In this document: positions 1 to 11,050 of the stretch, piece after piece
Position numbering within the stretch: the stretch's first letter is position 1
Layout: each line of letters begins with the position of its first letter
From: Hemibagrus wyckioides
Lineage: Eukaryota; Chordata; Actinopteri; Siluriformes; Bagridae
Reading direction: 5' to 3'
DNA length: 64,000 nt
Assembly: GCF_019097595.1 (NCBI RefSeq)
Contig: NC_080720.1
Span: 29,415,852 to 29,479,851 of the forward strand
Notes under the pieces: generated by a model
What the model saw: the letters and a program-made list of their open reading frames with translations, nothing else
Database searches by the model: none
Told to the model about the DNA's origin: nothing
Translations under genes and position numbers: made by a program

Positions 1-80
1 CTAATTGGTTCTATGATATTGACATTGGTTGTGCTTGAGATGTTTTCCGTATATGTCTGAAATGAATTATTGTCATTTTA

Positions 81-203
81 CATTTGGCAGACGCCCTTAT
101 CCAGAGCAACTTAAAGCTTTATTTCATTTTATAAAACTATAAAACTATTGGCAGACCTGGGATTCAAACTCACAACCTTAACCACTAAGCTACCACATCC
201 CCC
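81..203 (-). repeat. tRNA-derived SINE (family 1), antisense
   Basis: The minus strand reads GGGGGATGTGGTAGCTTAGTGG at its head (polymerase III A box), then a B box near GTTTGAATCCCAGG, and ends in CTGGATAAGGGCGTCTGCCAAATG. The middle is shortened. This family recurs throughout the window. Confidence 0.75.
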
Positions 204-554
204 CAACATCAAGACTGAATAGACCTGGGGACACATGTCTATCAGACACATTTCAATACATATTCAGGTCGAGAAGACTGTTGTTCAGATAAATTCCGAG
301 CCTACTGAAAGCAGTTCTAAGAAAAAATGCCTAAAGTTGTTGCCAAGTGTGGCAAACACACCTTTAATTAAAGCCAAGGATTTCTTCCTTAAATCTGCTC
401 ACTGGGATATGTAATTGTTGGCATGAACAGGATTTTACTTGCCCCAGTATTGGCCACTGGTCTTGGTCTTGACCTTAACCAAGAGATTTTATTTTGCGAG
501 CATAAATTTTGACAAGAAGTACTTTATGGATGATTATATAACTGAGAAATTGAG

Positions 555-631
555 GGACCAGTTGTTGATCTTGGGATTTAATCTCACAACCATTTGATCT
601 GTAGTCCAAAATCTTAAACACTGAGCTAGAC
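555..631 (-). repeat. tRNA-derived SINE (family 1) fragment, antisense
   Basis: Diverged head only: the complement shows TCTAGCTCAGTGTTTAAG and a degraded B box. Confidence 0.5.
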
Positions 632-691
632 TTTTTCGAGAACCTGGGTTGCAGTCTTGATCTTGATTCAGTCTTGCTTTCACTTATGCTT

Positions 692-864
692 GGGGGATGT
701 GGTAGCTAAGTGGTTAAGGTGTTGAACTACTGATCAGATGGTTGTATGTTCAAATCTGCCGGGCCCTAAGTAAAGCCCTTAACCTTCAATTGCTCAGTTT
801 GCATAAACAAAATGAGATAAATTGCAATTTGCTCTAGATAAGGGAATCTGCTGAAATGTAAATA
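692..864 (+). repeat. tRNA-derived SINE (family 1), nearly complete
   Basis: GGGGGATGTGGTAGCTAAGTGG head, B box TTGTATGTTCAAATC, the AAAGCCCTTAACC central block, and the CTCTAGATAAGGGAATCTGC and AAATGTAAAT tail. Confidence 0.8.
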
Positions 865-3800
865 CAGTAGTCTCTGGCTTCCTGATGGTGGTCAGCTAGT
901 CACATCCAATTGTGTCACACTACAGAATATGGAAAATTGATTCCTAGGAGTGTATTCAGAGCAACAGAAGAGCTGAGATGGTTCTTTTAACCTATTTCGA
1001 ATATTTTGGCTGGAAAGACCTATTCATTTTTTATTTATATATTTGAAGGGAAGTGTGCTCATGTTAACTTTCAAAAGGACACTGGTTGAATCTTGAGCAA
1101 TGAAGTGTGGCCTCTCGGTCATGGTTTGGTGCTTGAGTACTTGGAATGGATTTTCACTGGATTTGTGAAAAGCTTTACAAGGAAAGAGAAGAGAGAAAAG
1201 AGAAAGTGGTCGTTTTCTGTCCAACATTTCCACACATGATGTGTGATCACTTCATTTCCAAAATTCTTGGAATTTTGTGTAATTTCCATACTTTTCAGCT
1301 TATTTTCTTGTCTTCTTTGCATTCCGTAGTGCACATTCTGACTACAGGGTCTCTTTACCTCACTAGCTTTTATTGTTGATGGGAAACTTAACAATTTCTA
1401 AGTCACACCAGAGAATTGCTTAGTTCTCGCACGCAGCATTTGCGTTTCTGTTTGTATCCAACACCATTCTCCCTATGGCACTCACACCAGATGCATTCCC
1501 TTCATCACGACTCGGAGAACAAATATACCGTCTGGCAGAAAATTAGCCGAAAGTCTAGCTGGGACAGGAAGGAACTGGAATCTGCCAGAATCTTATGTCT
1601 TGGGTTTCAGAGATTAGAATGTCACAATCCCTGACATTGACCTGTTCTATGTAAATACACACATACACACACATACACACACACAAATCCACTTCCTCTC
1701 TATAGCTGCCAATAGAGTCTTATCCTTGCAGCCAATGCGGTCTGTTTGTGCTTAGTCTATTTGTACACAATCAAATGGCACTACACACACACTCTTTTCT
1801 TTGTAACACACACAAGGCTGAAATTGCTACAGACTGCATACTCCGTAGGGGAGAGAACTATTCATCCAACACCTGTACCTCAGAACACACACAGCCTAAA
1901 CCTCAGAGAGAGAGAGAGAGAGAGAGGGAGAAAGAGAGAGAGATCAGATCGTTAATGTGTAACAGAGAGGAATAGAATCCAAAATGGTAGAAAAACAGAG
2001 CGAATAAGAAATAGCATGACTGTGTGTGTATTTGTGGGTGTGTATGCTGAAGGGGTTGTTAGGGGGTTTGGGGTGCTCTGGAAGGTATATAATTTGGTAC
2101 GGACAGTGCTTTGTTACTATTCAGATGAAAGCTGTTATAGCACTGAATAGAGCTGGCCTTTATGTCAAAGCTTACCATCTACAAAGAATAAAATCTCTCC
2201 ACGAAGCCCAAACACAATCAAACGAACTGCTGCTACGTAATAGCCATTTAGGACTGCAGGTATGAGTAAAAAAAAAATTTTTCCCTCCAGCCAAATTTGT
2301 TTCAGCAGCCATTTTTTTTCTGAAACAAATCGCAAGAAATCTGTCTTAAAGATTTCACAATATAGAGTTCTGTTTCTCTCTCTCTCTCTCTGTCTCTCTC
2401 TCTCTGTCTCTCTCTCTCTCTCTCTCTCCTTTCCAGGTCACATTACAGAGGCTATATTTACCAAGAGAGGCTGTAATTACAGATATTTTAGAAACCGTTT
2501 AAACTGGTGGGCAGGACTAACTAAGAATGTTTATGCAAATGAATACAGGTGCTTGTAAATGGGTTTTTTTTCTTGTCAGGGTTAAGTGAATTCACACCGA
2601 GCTTGTCTCCGAAATAACTTTAGCTAATGTGGCTCAGCTAAAGCAGAGCTATTCTTCCTGTCGATATAAGGCTCTATCACTTTTGCCCGAAGCCAAAAGA
2701 CTAGTATTATTATTTATTTATTTATTTATTTTGTATAGATTTGTTTGGGATTGAAGTATAATATCATATATAGAATGTAAATAAAATAAAATGAGAGTTT
2801 GGGGAAAAAATGTTAGAAAATGGTTGTGTCTAAATTGAAATTTGACTACATAAATCATATATTAAAAGTAATTGCAGTAGCTAATTATATGACTATGTAA
2901 ATGATTTACAGCTAATTAATTGAGGTTCATATAAAATGATACAAACTCCAAGGATACGAAGGTTTTCGTACTGGATTTTCAAGGATTTCATAGAAATAAT
3001 AAATAATAATAAAAATAAATAAATGAAAATAAATAAAAAAATAAAATAAAATAATTCCATACAATGAATGTTAAACTCATTGTGTGCAATTGCATATTAA
3101 AAGACTGCACAAACTGGAATAACAGTATCACTACTAACACATTAATACTGTCATAAATGTTATAATACTGTCATAAAAAAGAACATCGAACTTCTGATTA
3201 CATTTGATTATGTTCTCCAGCTCAATCCACCTCAAACCAAAAGCAGTACATCTCACCACCCCACAAGCAATGTTACAGAGACGTGATATTACACAGCATG
3301 CCATAGATCTCAGCCTTTTTATGGCGATGGCTGTAGGCTATGATTCCGGAGATATACGTCTGTGATTGCCTCTCATCTTTGTGAAGTGTTGCACTATAGC
3401 GAACGTGTGGGATCTGGGCAGAGTGTAAGCCTGTAGGCGGAGGAGTATGTGTATCATCACCCTGTCCTGAACTGGGCTTTTAACCCTCAGCTGATACACA
3501 AGTCCTGGAAAGATTAACCCTTTGTGTAAAAGCAGTGTGTGAAAAAAAAAACTGGTGTAGCAATGCAGCTAGCAGTAACGTCTGGATCTATGATGATAAG
3601 TCAGTTCTGAATTGTTTTCTTCTTCATTTCCTTTTCTCTCTATCCTACCATCGAAAGTCACACTAACAGGAATAACGTTGCCTTGTGTTAGATTATTTCC
3701 CAAGGTATTCTTTTTAATAGAGGACATATTTCTAATGAGATTTTTCTTTTCTTCTGATTTTTTATAACATCATTTTTCTTCAACGCCCTGTGTATGTTTA

Positions 3801-4270
3801 AAATATCAAGTAAAAACCTAAAATTGGCCTAGAATTAAAATTCTGAGGCAAACAGATTCAACAATGACATTATTAAGGCTGATTTTTTTTTTTTTTTGCC
3901 AAACAAAAGAATAACAACTTAGCTATAGTGAGTATACTTGCAAAGAAAGTAGATAGTTAGCTGGTTAAGTTGCTACTATTAATTAAGCTAGCTATGTCTA
4001 ATAAGTAGTCAAGTTTAAATAGCTGGCTAAATGAATACATGTTAAATATCAGAAATATTGGAAAAATACTTGACTACGTGCATCTCCGTGCTATAAGGCA
4101 GGATACTTCAGAATGCTAAAATCCCAAGGCTTATTTTATTAGGGATAAAGAATACTAGCACTACAAGAATCAAAGTTTAGTAAATGTTTAAATCCTCCTG
4201 AATGATCAGAACCCACTAGGCTTAAATAAACTGCATGGATTAAGAGCTGATCTTTCATTGTTGTTAGCTT
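865..4270. other. Intergenic, no gene seen
   Basis: AT-rich DNA with (CA) at about 1654-1685, (GA) at about 1909-1945, (CT) at about 2371-2428 and (TTTA)/(AAAT) tracts near 2706 and 3000. Open frames here are short and made partly of these repeats. Confidence 0.6.
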
Positions 4271-4369
4271 GTTAGAACGTTATAATCAGGGTAATAAAAT
4301 GAAGCAGGGAAAAAAGAAGGTTTTGTGCTTTTGTGTAAAGGTGCCATTATTAATACAAAGCCCCAGCAG

Positions 4370-4500
4370 GTAATGAGCATTTGGGAAGAGACAATGGCAG
4401 CACCTGCACCTCTGTGTGTATTGTTTCGGTGAGCTCGTCTGCTGGCGAGCCATTAGCTGGATTTTTACCAACGCTGTCATCAAACGGAAAGATGCCAAAA
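4370..4500. other. Higher-complexity block, possible regulatory DNA
   Basis: Repeat-free stretch with even base composition around AGACAATGGCAGCACCTG and GAGCTCGTCTGCTGGCGAGCC, standing out from AT-rich surroundings. No coding signal. Conservation is untested. Confidence 0.2.
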
Positions 4501-4710
4501 AATAAACAAAAAAACGTTCATTTCTGAAGGTGATTTGGCTTCCTGACAGAAAAAACACATCAATAGCGGGAAAGCCATTGATACGAATATTAAAATCGGC
4601 AAAAATCGTTTGTATTTCGAATAACAGGTTGATATAATAACATGTTTTTTTCCCCCCCCTAATACATTATTGTTTCTATAGTAACAGCTAATTTACACGG
4701 ACTAGTAATT

Positions 4711-4828
4711 GAGGATTAAGGGCCTTGCTCAGGGGCCCAGCAGTGGCAGCTTGGTGGACCTGGGAATCGAACTCACAACCTTAGCCTGAGCAGGCTAACA
4801 TCTTAACCATTAAGCTACCACATCCCCT
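4711..4828 (-). repeat. tRNA-derived SINE (family 1), antisense
   Basis: The complement gives GGGGATGTGGTAGCTTAATGG, the B box GAGTTCGATTCCCAGGTCC and the CTGGGCCCCTGAGCAAGGCC block. Well conserved and 3'-truncated. Confidence 0.8.
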
Positions 4829-4908
4829 ACTTCTTGTCATTAAGTGATAACAGATTTCAACAACGTCTCATTCCATATCATTAAGTATAACTATAAAAAG
4901 ACGATATG

Positions 4909-5426
4909 CACATTGACCAGGCATAACATTATGACCACCTGCCTAATATTGTGTTGGTCCCCCTTTTGCTGCTAAAACAGCCCTGACCCATCATGCACTG
5001 TGTATTCTGACACCTTTCTATCAGAATCAGCATTAACTTCTTTAGCAATTTGAGCAACAGTAGCTCATCTGTTGTATCGGATCACACGGGCCAGCCTTCA
5101 CTCTCCACAGCCCATGACCCTGTCGCCGGTTCACCACTGTTCCTTCCTAATAGATACTGACCACTGCAGACTGGGAACACCCCACAAGAGCTGCAGTTTT
5201 GGAGATGCTCTGATCCAGTGGTCTAGCCATCACAATTAGGCCCTTGTCAAACTCTCTCAAATCCTTACGCTTGCCCATTTTTCCTGCTTCTAACACATCA
5301 ACTTTGAGGACAAAATGTTCACTTGCTGCCTAATATATCCCACCCACTAACAGGTGCCATGATGAGGAGATCATCAGTGTTGCACACTTCACCTGTCATT
5401 GATCATAATATTATGGCTGATCTGTG
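4909..5426 (-). mobile_element. Non-autonomous Tc1-like element (family B)
   Basis: Left end GACCAGGCATAACATTATGACCACC; the right end is the complement of GATCAGCCATAATATTATG and is followed by TA. The interior matches 55638 and 61635, including the transposase N-terminal remnant (complement near CTGCAGTTTTGGAGATGCTC). No catalytic domain. Confidence 0.8.
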
Positions 5427-5429
5427 TAT

Positions 5430-6637
5430 CTTTATCACATAAGACAAACCAAATCTTTTCAGGATGCGATGATGTTGGAAAAGAATTATCACTGCTGTGC
5501 TGAGATTTCACACAACCCCATTGTTGATTATTTTATTATTATTTTTTATTTATTTTAGATTGTTTTATATTTTAGATATATTTTAGATTAGCTTATTCAT
5601 GTAGCATTTATTTGAAAGAAAATGAATTATTTTAGCTAGCCAATTGTCTATGCAAGCATCCACTAGGTATTTTAACTTGCTAGATTAGTCTGTGGAATTT
5701 GGGAGGAAAACATTTGGACTGAGATCTAATATTGTTCTAATGTTTAGATATTTTTAGTATTTTTTAAGGTCATTAACTAAAAGAAAATCTATGATTCTGT
5801 AATGTGTAATGAATTAAATAACCAATAAAAATGAATGCAGGGCCTCAGTATTGCATCCTCTGCCACCTTTCAAGGGCTTAAATCTGTATATCTATGGGTG
5901 AGACATGAAATCATCAGGAGCAGCAGCTGCCTGGTGGTAGGATGTGGGTTAATTAAATCTGCATACTGGTATTTTGATTAAATAATGAGGCCTAATGAAC
6001 ACCTGCTGGAGTGACCTCGTCCATGCTGACAGTGTCACCTCTATAAAACATGCACACACACGGAAACACCTATCGTGTGCATGCAAACTGAGCGGCTGAG
6101 TGAAAAAGATAGAAATATAAGTAATTAGAAGAAGTAAATTAGAGAAATAAACATACTGTATTATAAAATAAGTTATTAGAGGTGGAGTTATTACAGACAG
6201 AACTTAGGAACTTCAGCAGTGGAGTCTAAATATATTAACGTCTATACAGTGTAGAGCACCGGAAGCCAAATCATGAACAAATTAGATCACCAACCTGGCA
6301 TCAGGGTTTGTTTTTAATGTGAGACAGCTTTTAGACATCCTGCCAAATACCTAGGGTTACAAAAGGAATAGCGTTCCCCTCATACACATTCCTAACAGGA
6401 ACAATAACAGTGTGGTATTGCTAACTTTGCCAACTTTTTAATTGTGCCTCAAATGATAGTTTGAGCTATGGGTAAAATTAAGTTATGATGAATTTTATAC
6501 AATTTTAGTTGTGCTTGTTTTCATGATTCTGGGATTTAGTAGCTCTTGAACTCAACTGTAGTGCTTGAAGTCTAAATAAATAAACTTTATTTTATGGTTT
6601 TTTGTGTTTTATAAGAATTTGTTCTAGGTCTTTTTGC
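5430..6637. other. Intergenic, no gene seen
   Basis: AT-rich unique sequence with no repeat family or exon that I recognise. A short mixed-composition block near 5990-6050 is the only compositional change. Confidence 0.5.
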
Positions 6638-6860
6638 TAAGTTAATGTAAAATCAGCAACTAGAGAAAACGTCAACAAGCATCTGTCCGACATTGAATTA
6701 AATTCCAATTAATTATGTAAATTATGTCAATAACAAGTTCAAAACTGTTACCACAAATTACATATTAAAAGTAAATTTGAAATAATTAATTGGAATTTAA
6801 TTCAGTGTCAGATGGATGCTTGTTGACGATTTCTCTGTGTGCTGATTTCACATTAACTTA
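6638..6860. mobile_element. Palindromic MITE with about 80-bp inverted repeats
   Basis: The left arm, from TAAGTTAATGTAAAATCAGC to TTGAATTAAATTCCAATTAATT, is the near-exact complement of the right arm, from AATTAATTGGAATTTAATTC to GCTGATTTCACATTAACTTA. Only about 60 bp lies between the arms. There is no coding capacity. The structure fits a miniature inverted-repeat element; its superfamily is not determined. Confidence 0.8.
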
Positions 6861-6899
6861 GATATATATAAGTATACTTATATATATATATATATATAA

Positions 6900-7794
6900 A
6901 CTATATTGCCAAAAGTATTCGCTCACCTGCCTTGACTCACATATGAACTTAAGTGACATCCCATTCCTAATCCATAGGGTTCAATATGACGTCGGTCCAC
7001 CCTTTGCAGCTATAACAGCTTCAACTCTTCTGGGAAGGCTGTCCACAAGGTTTAGGAGTGTGTTTATGGGAATTTTTGACCATTCTTCCAGAAGCGCATT
7101 TGTGAGGTCACACACTGATGTTGGACGAGAAGGCCTGGCTCTCAGTCTCCGCTCTAATTCATCCCAAAGGTGTTCTATCGGGTTGAGGTCAGGACTCTGT
7201 GCAGGCCAGTCAAGTTCATCCACACCAGACTCTGTCATCCATGTCTTTATGGACCTTGCTTTGGTCACTGGTGCACAGTCATGTTGGAAGAGGAAGGGGC
7301 CAGCTCCAAACTGTTCCCACAAAGTTGGGAGCATGGAATTGTCCAAAATGTCTTGGTATGCTGAAGCATTCAGAGTTCCTTTCACTGGAACTAAGGGGCC
7401 AAGCCCAGCTCCTGAAAAACAACCCCACACCATAATCCCCCCTCCACCAAACTTTACACTTGGCACAATGCAGTCAGACAAGTACCGTTCTCCTGGCAAC
7501 CGCCAAACCCAGACTCGTCCATCAGATTGCCAGATGGAGAAGCGCGATTCGTCACTCCAGAGAACGCGTCTCCACTGCTCTAGAGTCCAGTGGCGGCGTG
7601 CTTTACACCACTGCATCCGACGCTTTGCATTGCACTTGGTGATGTATGGCTTGGATGCAGCTGCTCGGCCATGGAAACCCATTCCATGAAGCTCTCTGCG
7701 CACTGTTCTTGAGCTAATCTGAAGGCCACATGAAGTTTGGAGGTCTGTAGCGATTGACTCTGCAGAAAGTTGGTGACCTCTTCGCACTATGCGC

Positions 7795-7800
<6 letters not shown>
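6900..7800 (-). mobile_element. Tc1-like transposon (family A), truncated at its 5' side
   Basis: The terminal inverted repeat TATATTGCCAAAAGTATTCG is present at the + strand left end. The transposase is read on the minus strand. The other end is lost where a (TA)n tract starts at about 7798. A related, internally deleted copy is at 15181-15550. Confidence 0.88.
6981..7797 (-). pseudogene. Tc1-like DD34E transposase, N-terminally truncated but otherwise open
   Basis: About 270 codons are open to the natural C-terminus (AAKGGPTSY then stop). Visible parts in order: second half of the paired-like DNA-binding domain ([24 protein letters not shown]), first catalytic Asp in [20 protein letters not shown] glycine-rich box, second Asp in FQHDCAPV, and the Glu in [11 protein letters not shown] count 34 residues between the second Asp and the Glu, so the catalytic triad is DD34E and complete. 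The first helix-turn-helix is missing; upstream the frame runs into codons of a (TA)n repeat, giving a spurious YIYIYI stretch. Without the repeat-binding domain and a second end it is unlikely to act. The open frame suggests recent insertion. Confidence 0.85.

Positions 7801-7831
<31 letters not shown>
7798..7831. repeat. (TA)n microsatellite at transposon truncation
   Basis: Pure TA run exactly where the transposase similarity stops. Confidence 0.9.
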
Positions 7832-7835
<4 letters not shown>

Positions 7836-9190
7836 TGGATTTGAATTTGGATGATGCCATGTGTTGAATACATGACTTGGGAATTCCAAATATAAAAAAT
7901 ATATATATATATTTTAATCAGTAATATAATTTCATTTTCTAATTTGTGGTAAAAGTACTGTATTTTAAAAGCAAACACACCAGTAAATATCACAACAGCA
8001 TTGAAAATCTAGGTAACAGAATAAAAAGTGCTTCATTTTCTTCCTTCCATCAACTTGAGGAAATTTGAATGATGCAACATGTTGAAGATGTGACTTTCCA
8101 AATGGAATATTACAGATTTTTATAGGGGTGAATGTGAAGCATTCAGGAAACAGGATTGAGTGTATGACCTACTGTAAATATACATTGTTTTTGGAACATG
8201 TAACAATCAGGTCATGGAAAAGTACAGTTATACATAAAATAATTGTTAAAACCTAAATAATGTATATTGTGCTTGGAAAAGCAACATTTCTGCGCAATTT
8301 TTAGCTTCTATTTATGTGTTAAGAATTTATTCAACCGAGATATATAGTTATTGTGAAGGACCGGTGTTTGTCCACGTGTAAGGTCTTTCACCGTCACTTT
8401 ACATGCAGTAAATTTACATTTAGAACCTTGATTTCAGTGGCATAAAAATGGCAAATCATGGACTCACCCAAAATGAATGTCAAGTTGTATTAATTCCAAT
8501 ATGATATTAGTTAAAAACATAAAAGTGTCACTAGTAGAAATGTAGAGCACCAAAAGTGGATTCTGAAAAAGTCTAGCATATCTGCTGGGATTAATAGGAC
8601 GTAGGAGGGAGTACACATTCTTCTAAAAAGAAAATGGATTAGTTCTGCTGGATTAGATCAGGAACTGAATTCTATAGGAAACTGGATCTTCAGGAACAGG
8701 GCTGGTGATCACTGATACACGGTTATACTGACACGTCTGAAGCTTTGGACCTGATTAGGAAATGGAAACTGGAAACTTCAGAACTTCCCGCAGGCCATTC
8801 AGGCTCTCAACCAGGACAATAAGTAAGACTAGGACTAAGATTAAAGTGTGGACATTTCAGGACACAGCATCAAGTATCTGAGCAGATTTCTGAACAGAAT
8901 ATACTGGAAATATTGCACAAAATATGTGTGTTAATCACAAGAGTCATTGTTTAACCACTGATGCATATTCATATAATATTTTTATATTTTCTAAATATTT
9001 TTTTCTCTTGCTTGTACAGATGATTCTATTTCTATTGTAAATATTTTAATATTTAATTTCCTTATTCTTTTTATTATTGGTGTTATTTATTAGTGATCGT
9101 TGGTCAACTTTAGAGAGCCTGTAGCTATTTTTATTTTTTAAATTCTATTACACTCCTCGGTAACATTTTCTACTCATTAAATACCGAACA
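7832..9190. other. Intergenic, no gene seen
   Basis: Unique AT-rich sequence. Two diverged, possibly related stretches occur near 7838-7895 and 8053-8112 (both with a GATGATG or GAATGATGC core), too weak to call a repeat. Confidence 0.5.
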
Positions 9191-9194
9191 CTTT

Positions 9195-9360
9195 TGTAAT
9201 GAATCAGCAGACAATGTTCTACCTGGCTCCTGAAGCCAAGAGTGCCAAGTTAATCAACGCAACGGCAGGAGATCGTTTATTGAGCGCCTCTCTGGAGCAA
9301 AGGATGATGAATGTCATTGGGCACGTGCAAAATGCCAGGCTATGAATTTAACATGACAGG
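9195..9360. other. Higher-complexity block, possible conserved noncoding DNA
   Basis: Repeat-free and balanced in composition (around GCCAAGTTAATCAACGCAACG and GATGAATGTCATTGGGC), with no open frame. A candidate enhancer-like element only. Confidence 0.22.
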
Positions 9361-9659
9361 AATAGCATCACACCCTCGTCCCTTTGCATGAAGAGAAGTG
9401 TGGATCGAGACAAGAACTAAAACACCAGTAATAGACGGTGTAAAGCGTGGAAGACAAAGCGCATGCTATGATGCACAGTGTGGGAGAGAAAGACAGATGG
9501 GAAACGAGGGAGACGTGGGAGAGAGAGACAGCTGTCTCGTTAGTAATGGCGAATCTACAAGCACAAGAATTCATCAGCGGTAAGTAACACAATTCAGGAT
9601 GTGCTTTTACAGGAAAATAATAAACAGTGAACAGTCGTGTGATGCTCTTACTGCTGTTA

Positions 9660-9970
9660 CTACAATAAAGATTATTATTTTGTTACAACAGCATGTCCTG
9701 CATAGACCATTTTATAGTAATAGTTTTAAATATTAATAGCTTAAGATGGTTTATAGCTACATTTAACATTAAGGAATGTCCGTGAGACATTTTTGTTCCT
9801 AATGTAAACAGCTTCTCTTTTTGTCTAGCTTTTCGTTTTAGACAAACAAACAAACAAACAAAACAGAAAATCAGAAGACTTTCCCATGGAGGGAAACGTA
9901 CTATTGTTCAAAAGTGCTGACGCTTGTTGAATAAACAGCTCCTTATAGAAAACTAATTATGTAGCTGTTG
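9660..9970. repeat. Unclassified interspersed repeat (family C), diverged
   Basis: Shares CAGCATGTCCT and GAAGACTTTCCCA blocks in the same order with the copy at 40946-41390. Confidence 0.4.
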
Positions 9971-9971
9971 C

Positions 9972-9972
9972 T

Positions 9973-10055
<83 letters not shown>

Positions 10056-10085
10056 CTTTATTCATCACAGTGGGAAATTGACACA
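9972..10085 (-). repeat. (GATA)n microsatellite on an antisense retroposon tail
   Basis: About 80 bp of GATA followed by ACTTTATTCATCACAGTGGG. The complement (GGGAAATT-type end, GATGAATAAAGTATCTATC) is the usual 3' end of fish LINE/SINE retroposons, so the microsatellite grew from the tail of a mostly lost element. Confidence 0.65.
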
Positions 10086-10107
10086 GTAATGAAAACTCTT
10101 TTAGTGT

Positions 10108-10299
10108 GAAGTGGTAGCGTAGTGCTTAAGGTGTTGGATTACTGATTGGAAGGTTGTGAGTTTGAATCCCAGGTCCACTAACCTGCCAATGCTTGGCCCC
10201 TGAGCAAGGCCCTTAACCCTCTATTGCTCAGTTGTATTGACCAAAAAAAAGAGCGAATAAAGTTGCTCTGGATCTGCCAAAATGGTGTAAAATGTAAAT
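10108..10299 (+). repeat. tRNA-derived SINE (family 1), complete
   Basis: Head GTGGTAGCGTAGTGCTTAAGG, B box GTGAGTTTGAATCCCAGG, CCTGAGCAAGGCCCTTAACC block, tail GCTCTGGATCTGCC and AAATGTAAAT. Confidence 0.85.
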
Positions 10300-10637
10300 T
10301 CTGTTACTGATCAAAGCCATAAAGAAAGAGAAATCGAAGGTTTACACATATCTTTACATATCCTGTCTAAGGATTCAACTCATTTGTTGATTTGATGTCT
10401 GTAAATCTTAAAAGGAGCCGCTGAGACCACAAGCATGCCCTCTGTCTGCCAATCAATTAATAACTGATTGTGCTTATGAGTGTTTATTTTCTCTATGTAT
10501 GCATTCTTTTATACCATCATGCATGGATAAATGGAAGACATGTTTTAAAAGTGGGACACTCCTAATTACAGAGTTCAGTCCCCGGAGCCATCAGAACTCG
10601 GCTGGGCCTCGGTACTGACTAATGAATTTAGCAATTA

Positions 10638-10653
10638 GAAGAGAGAGAGAGAA

Positions 10654-10692
<39 letters not shown>
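10638..10692. repeat. (GA)n microsatellite
   Basis: Near-pure GA run with a few interruptions at its left end. Confidence 0.9.
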
Positions 10693-10696
<4 letters not shown>

Positions 10697-10799
10697 CAAC
10701 TGGTTCTCTTAACAGGTTCAGGATTAATGATCACATGCTGTACAGAGAACATTACAGTCAATCCTCAGACCCATGGAGTGTAGTGTGGGGTTAGAGAAG

Positions 10800-11050
10800 C
10801 ATGGTCTGGCCAGAGTGTGTGTGTGTGTGTGGTGAAATATGGTCAGGCATGTCTGTGTGTGTGTTTGTATGTGTCGCTGGTGAAATATGGTCAGGCATGT
10901 CTGTGTGTGTGTGTTTGTGTGTGTCGGTGGTGAAATAAGGTCAGGCCAGTGTGTGTGTGCAGAAATATGGCCCGGTGTGAGTGGGTGGTGTATGTGTCGT
11001 GAAATATGGTCAGGCCAGTGTGTGTGTAAATGTGTGTGTGTGTGTGTATC
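10800..11050. repeat. GTGT-containing minisatellite, about five imperfect units
   Basis: Units start GGTGAAATATGGTCAGGC and end in TG runs. The first full units are about 65 bp and later ones vary. An open frame through it (10887-11150) consists of Cys/Val repeats and is not considered a protein. Confidence 0.8.

Noticed and set aside
6943..7689. 248-codon + strand open frame
   Set aside because: It is the complement of the Tc1 transposase; the minus strand carries all conserved motifs.
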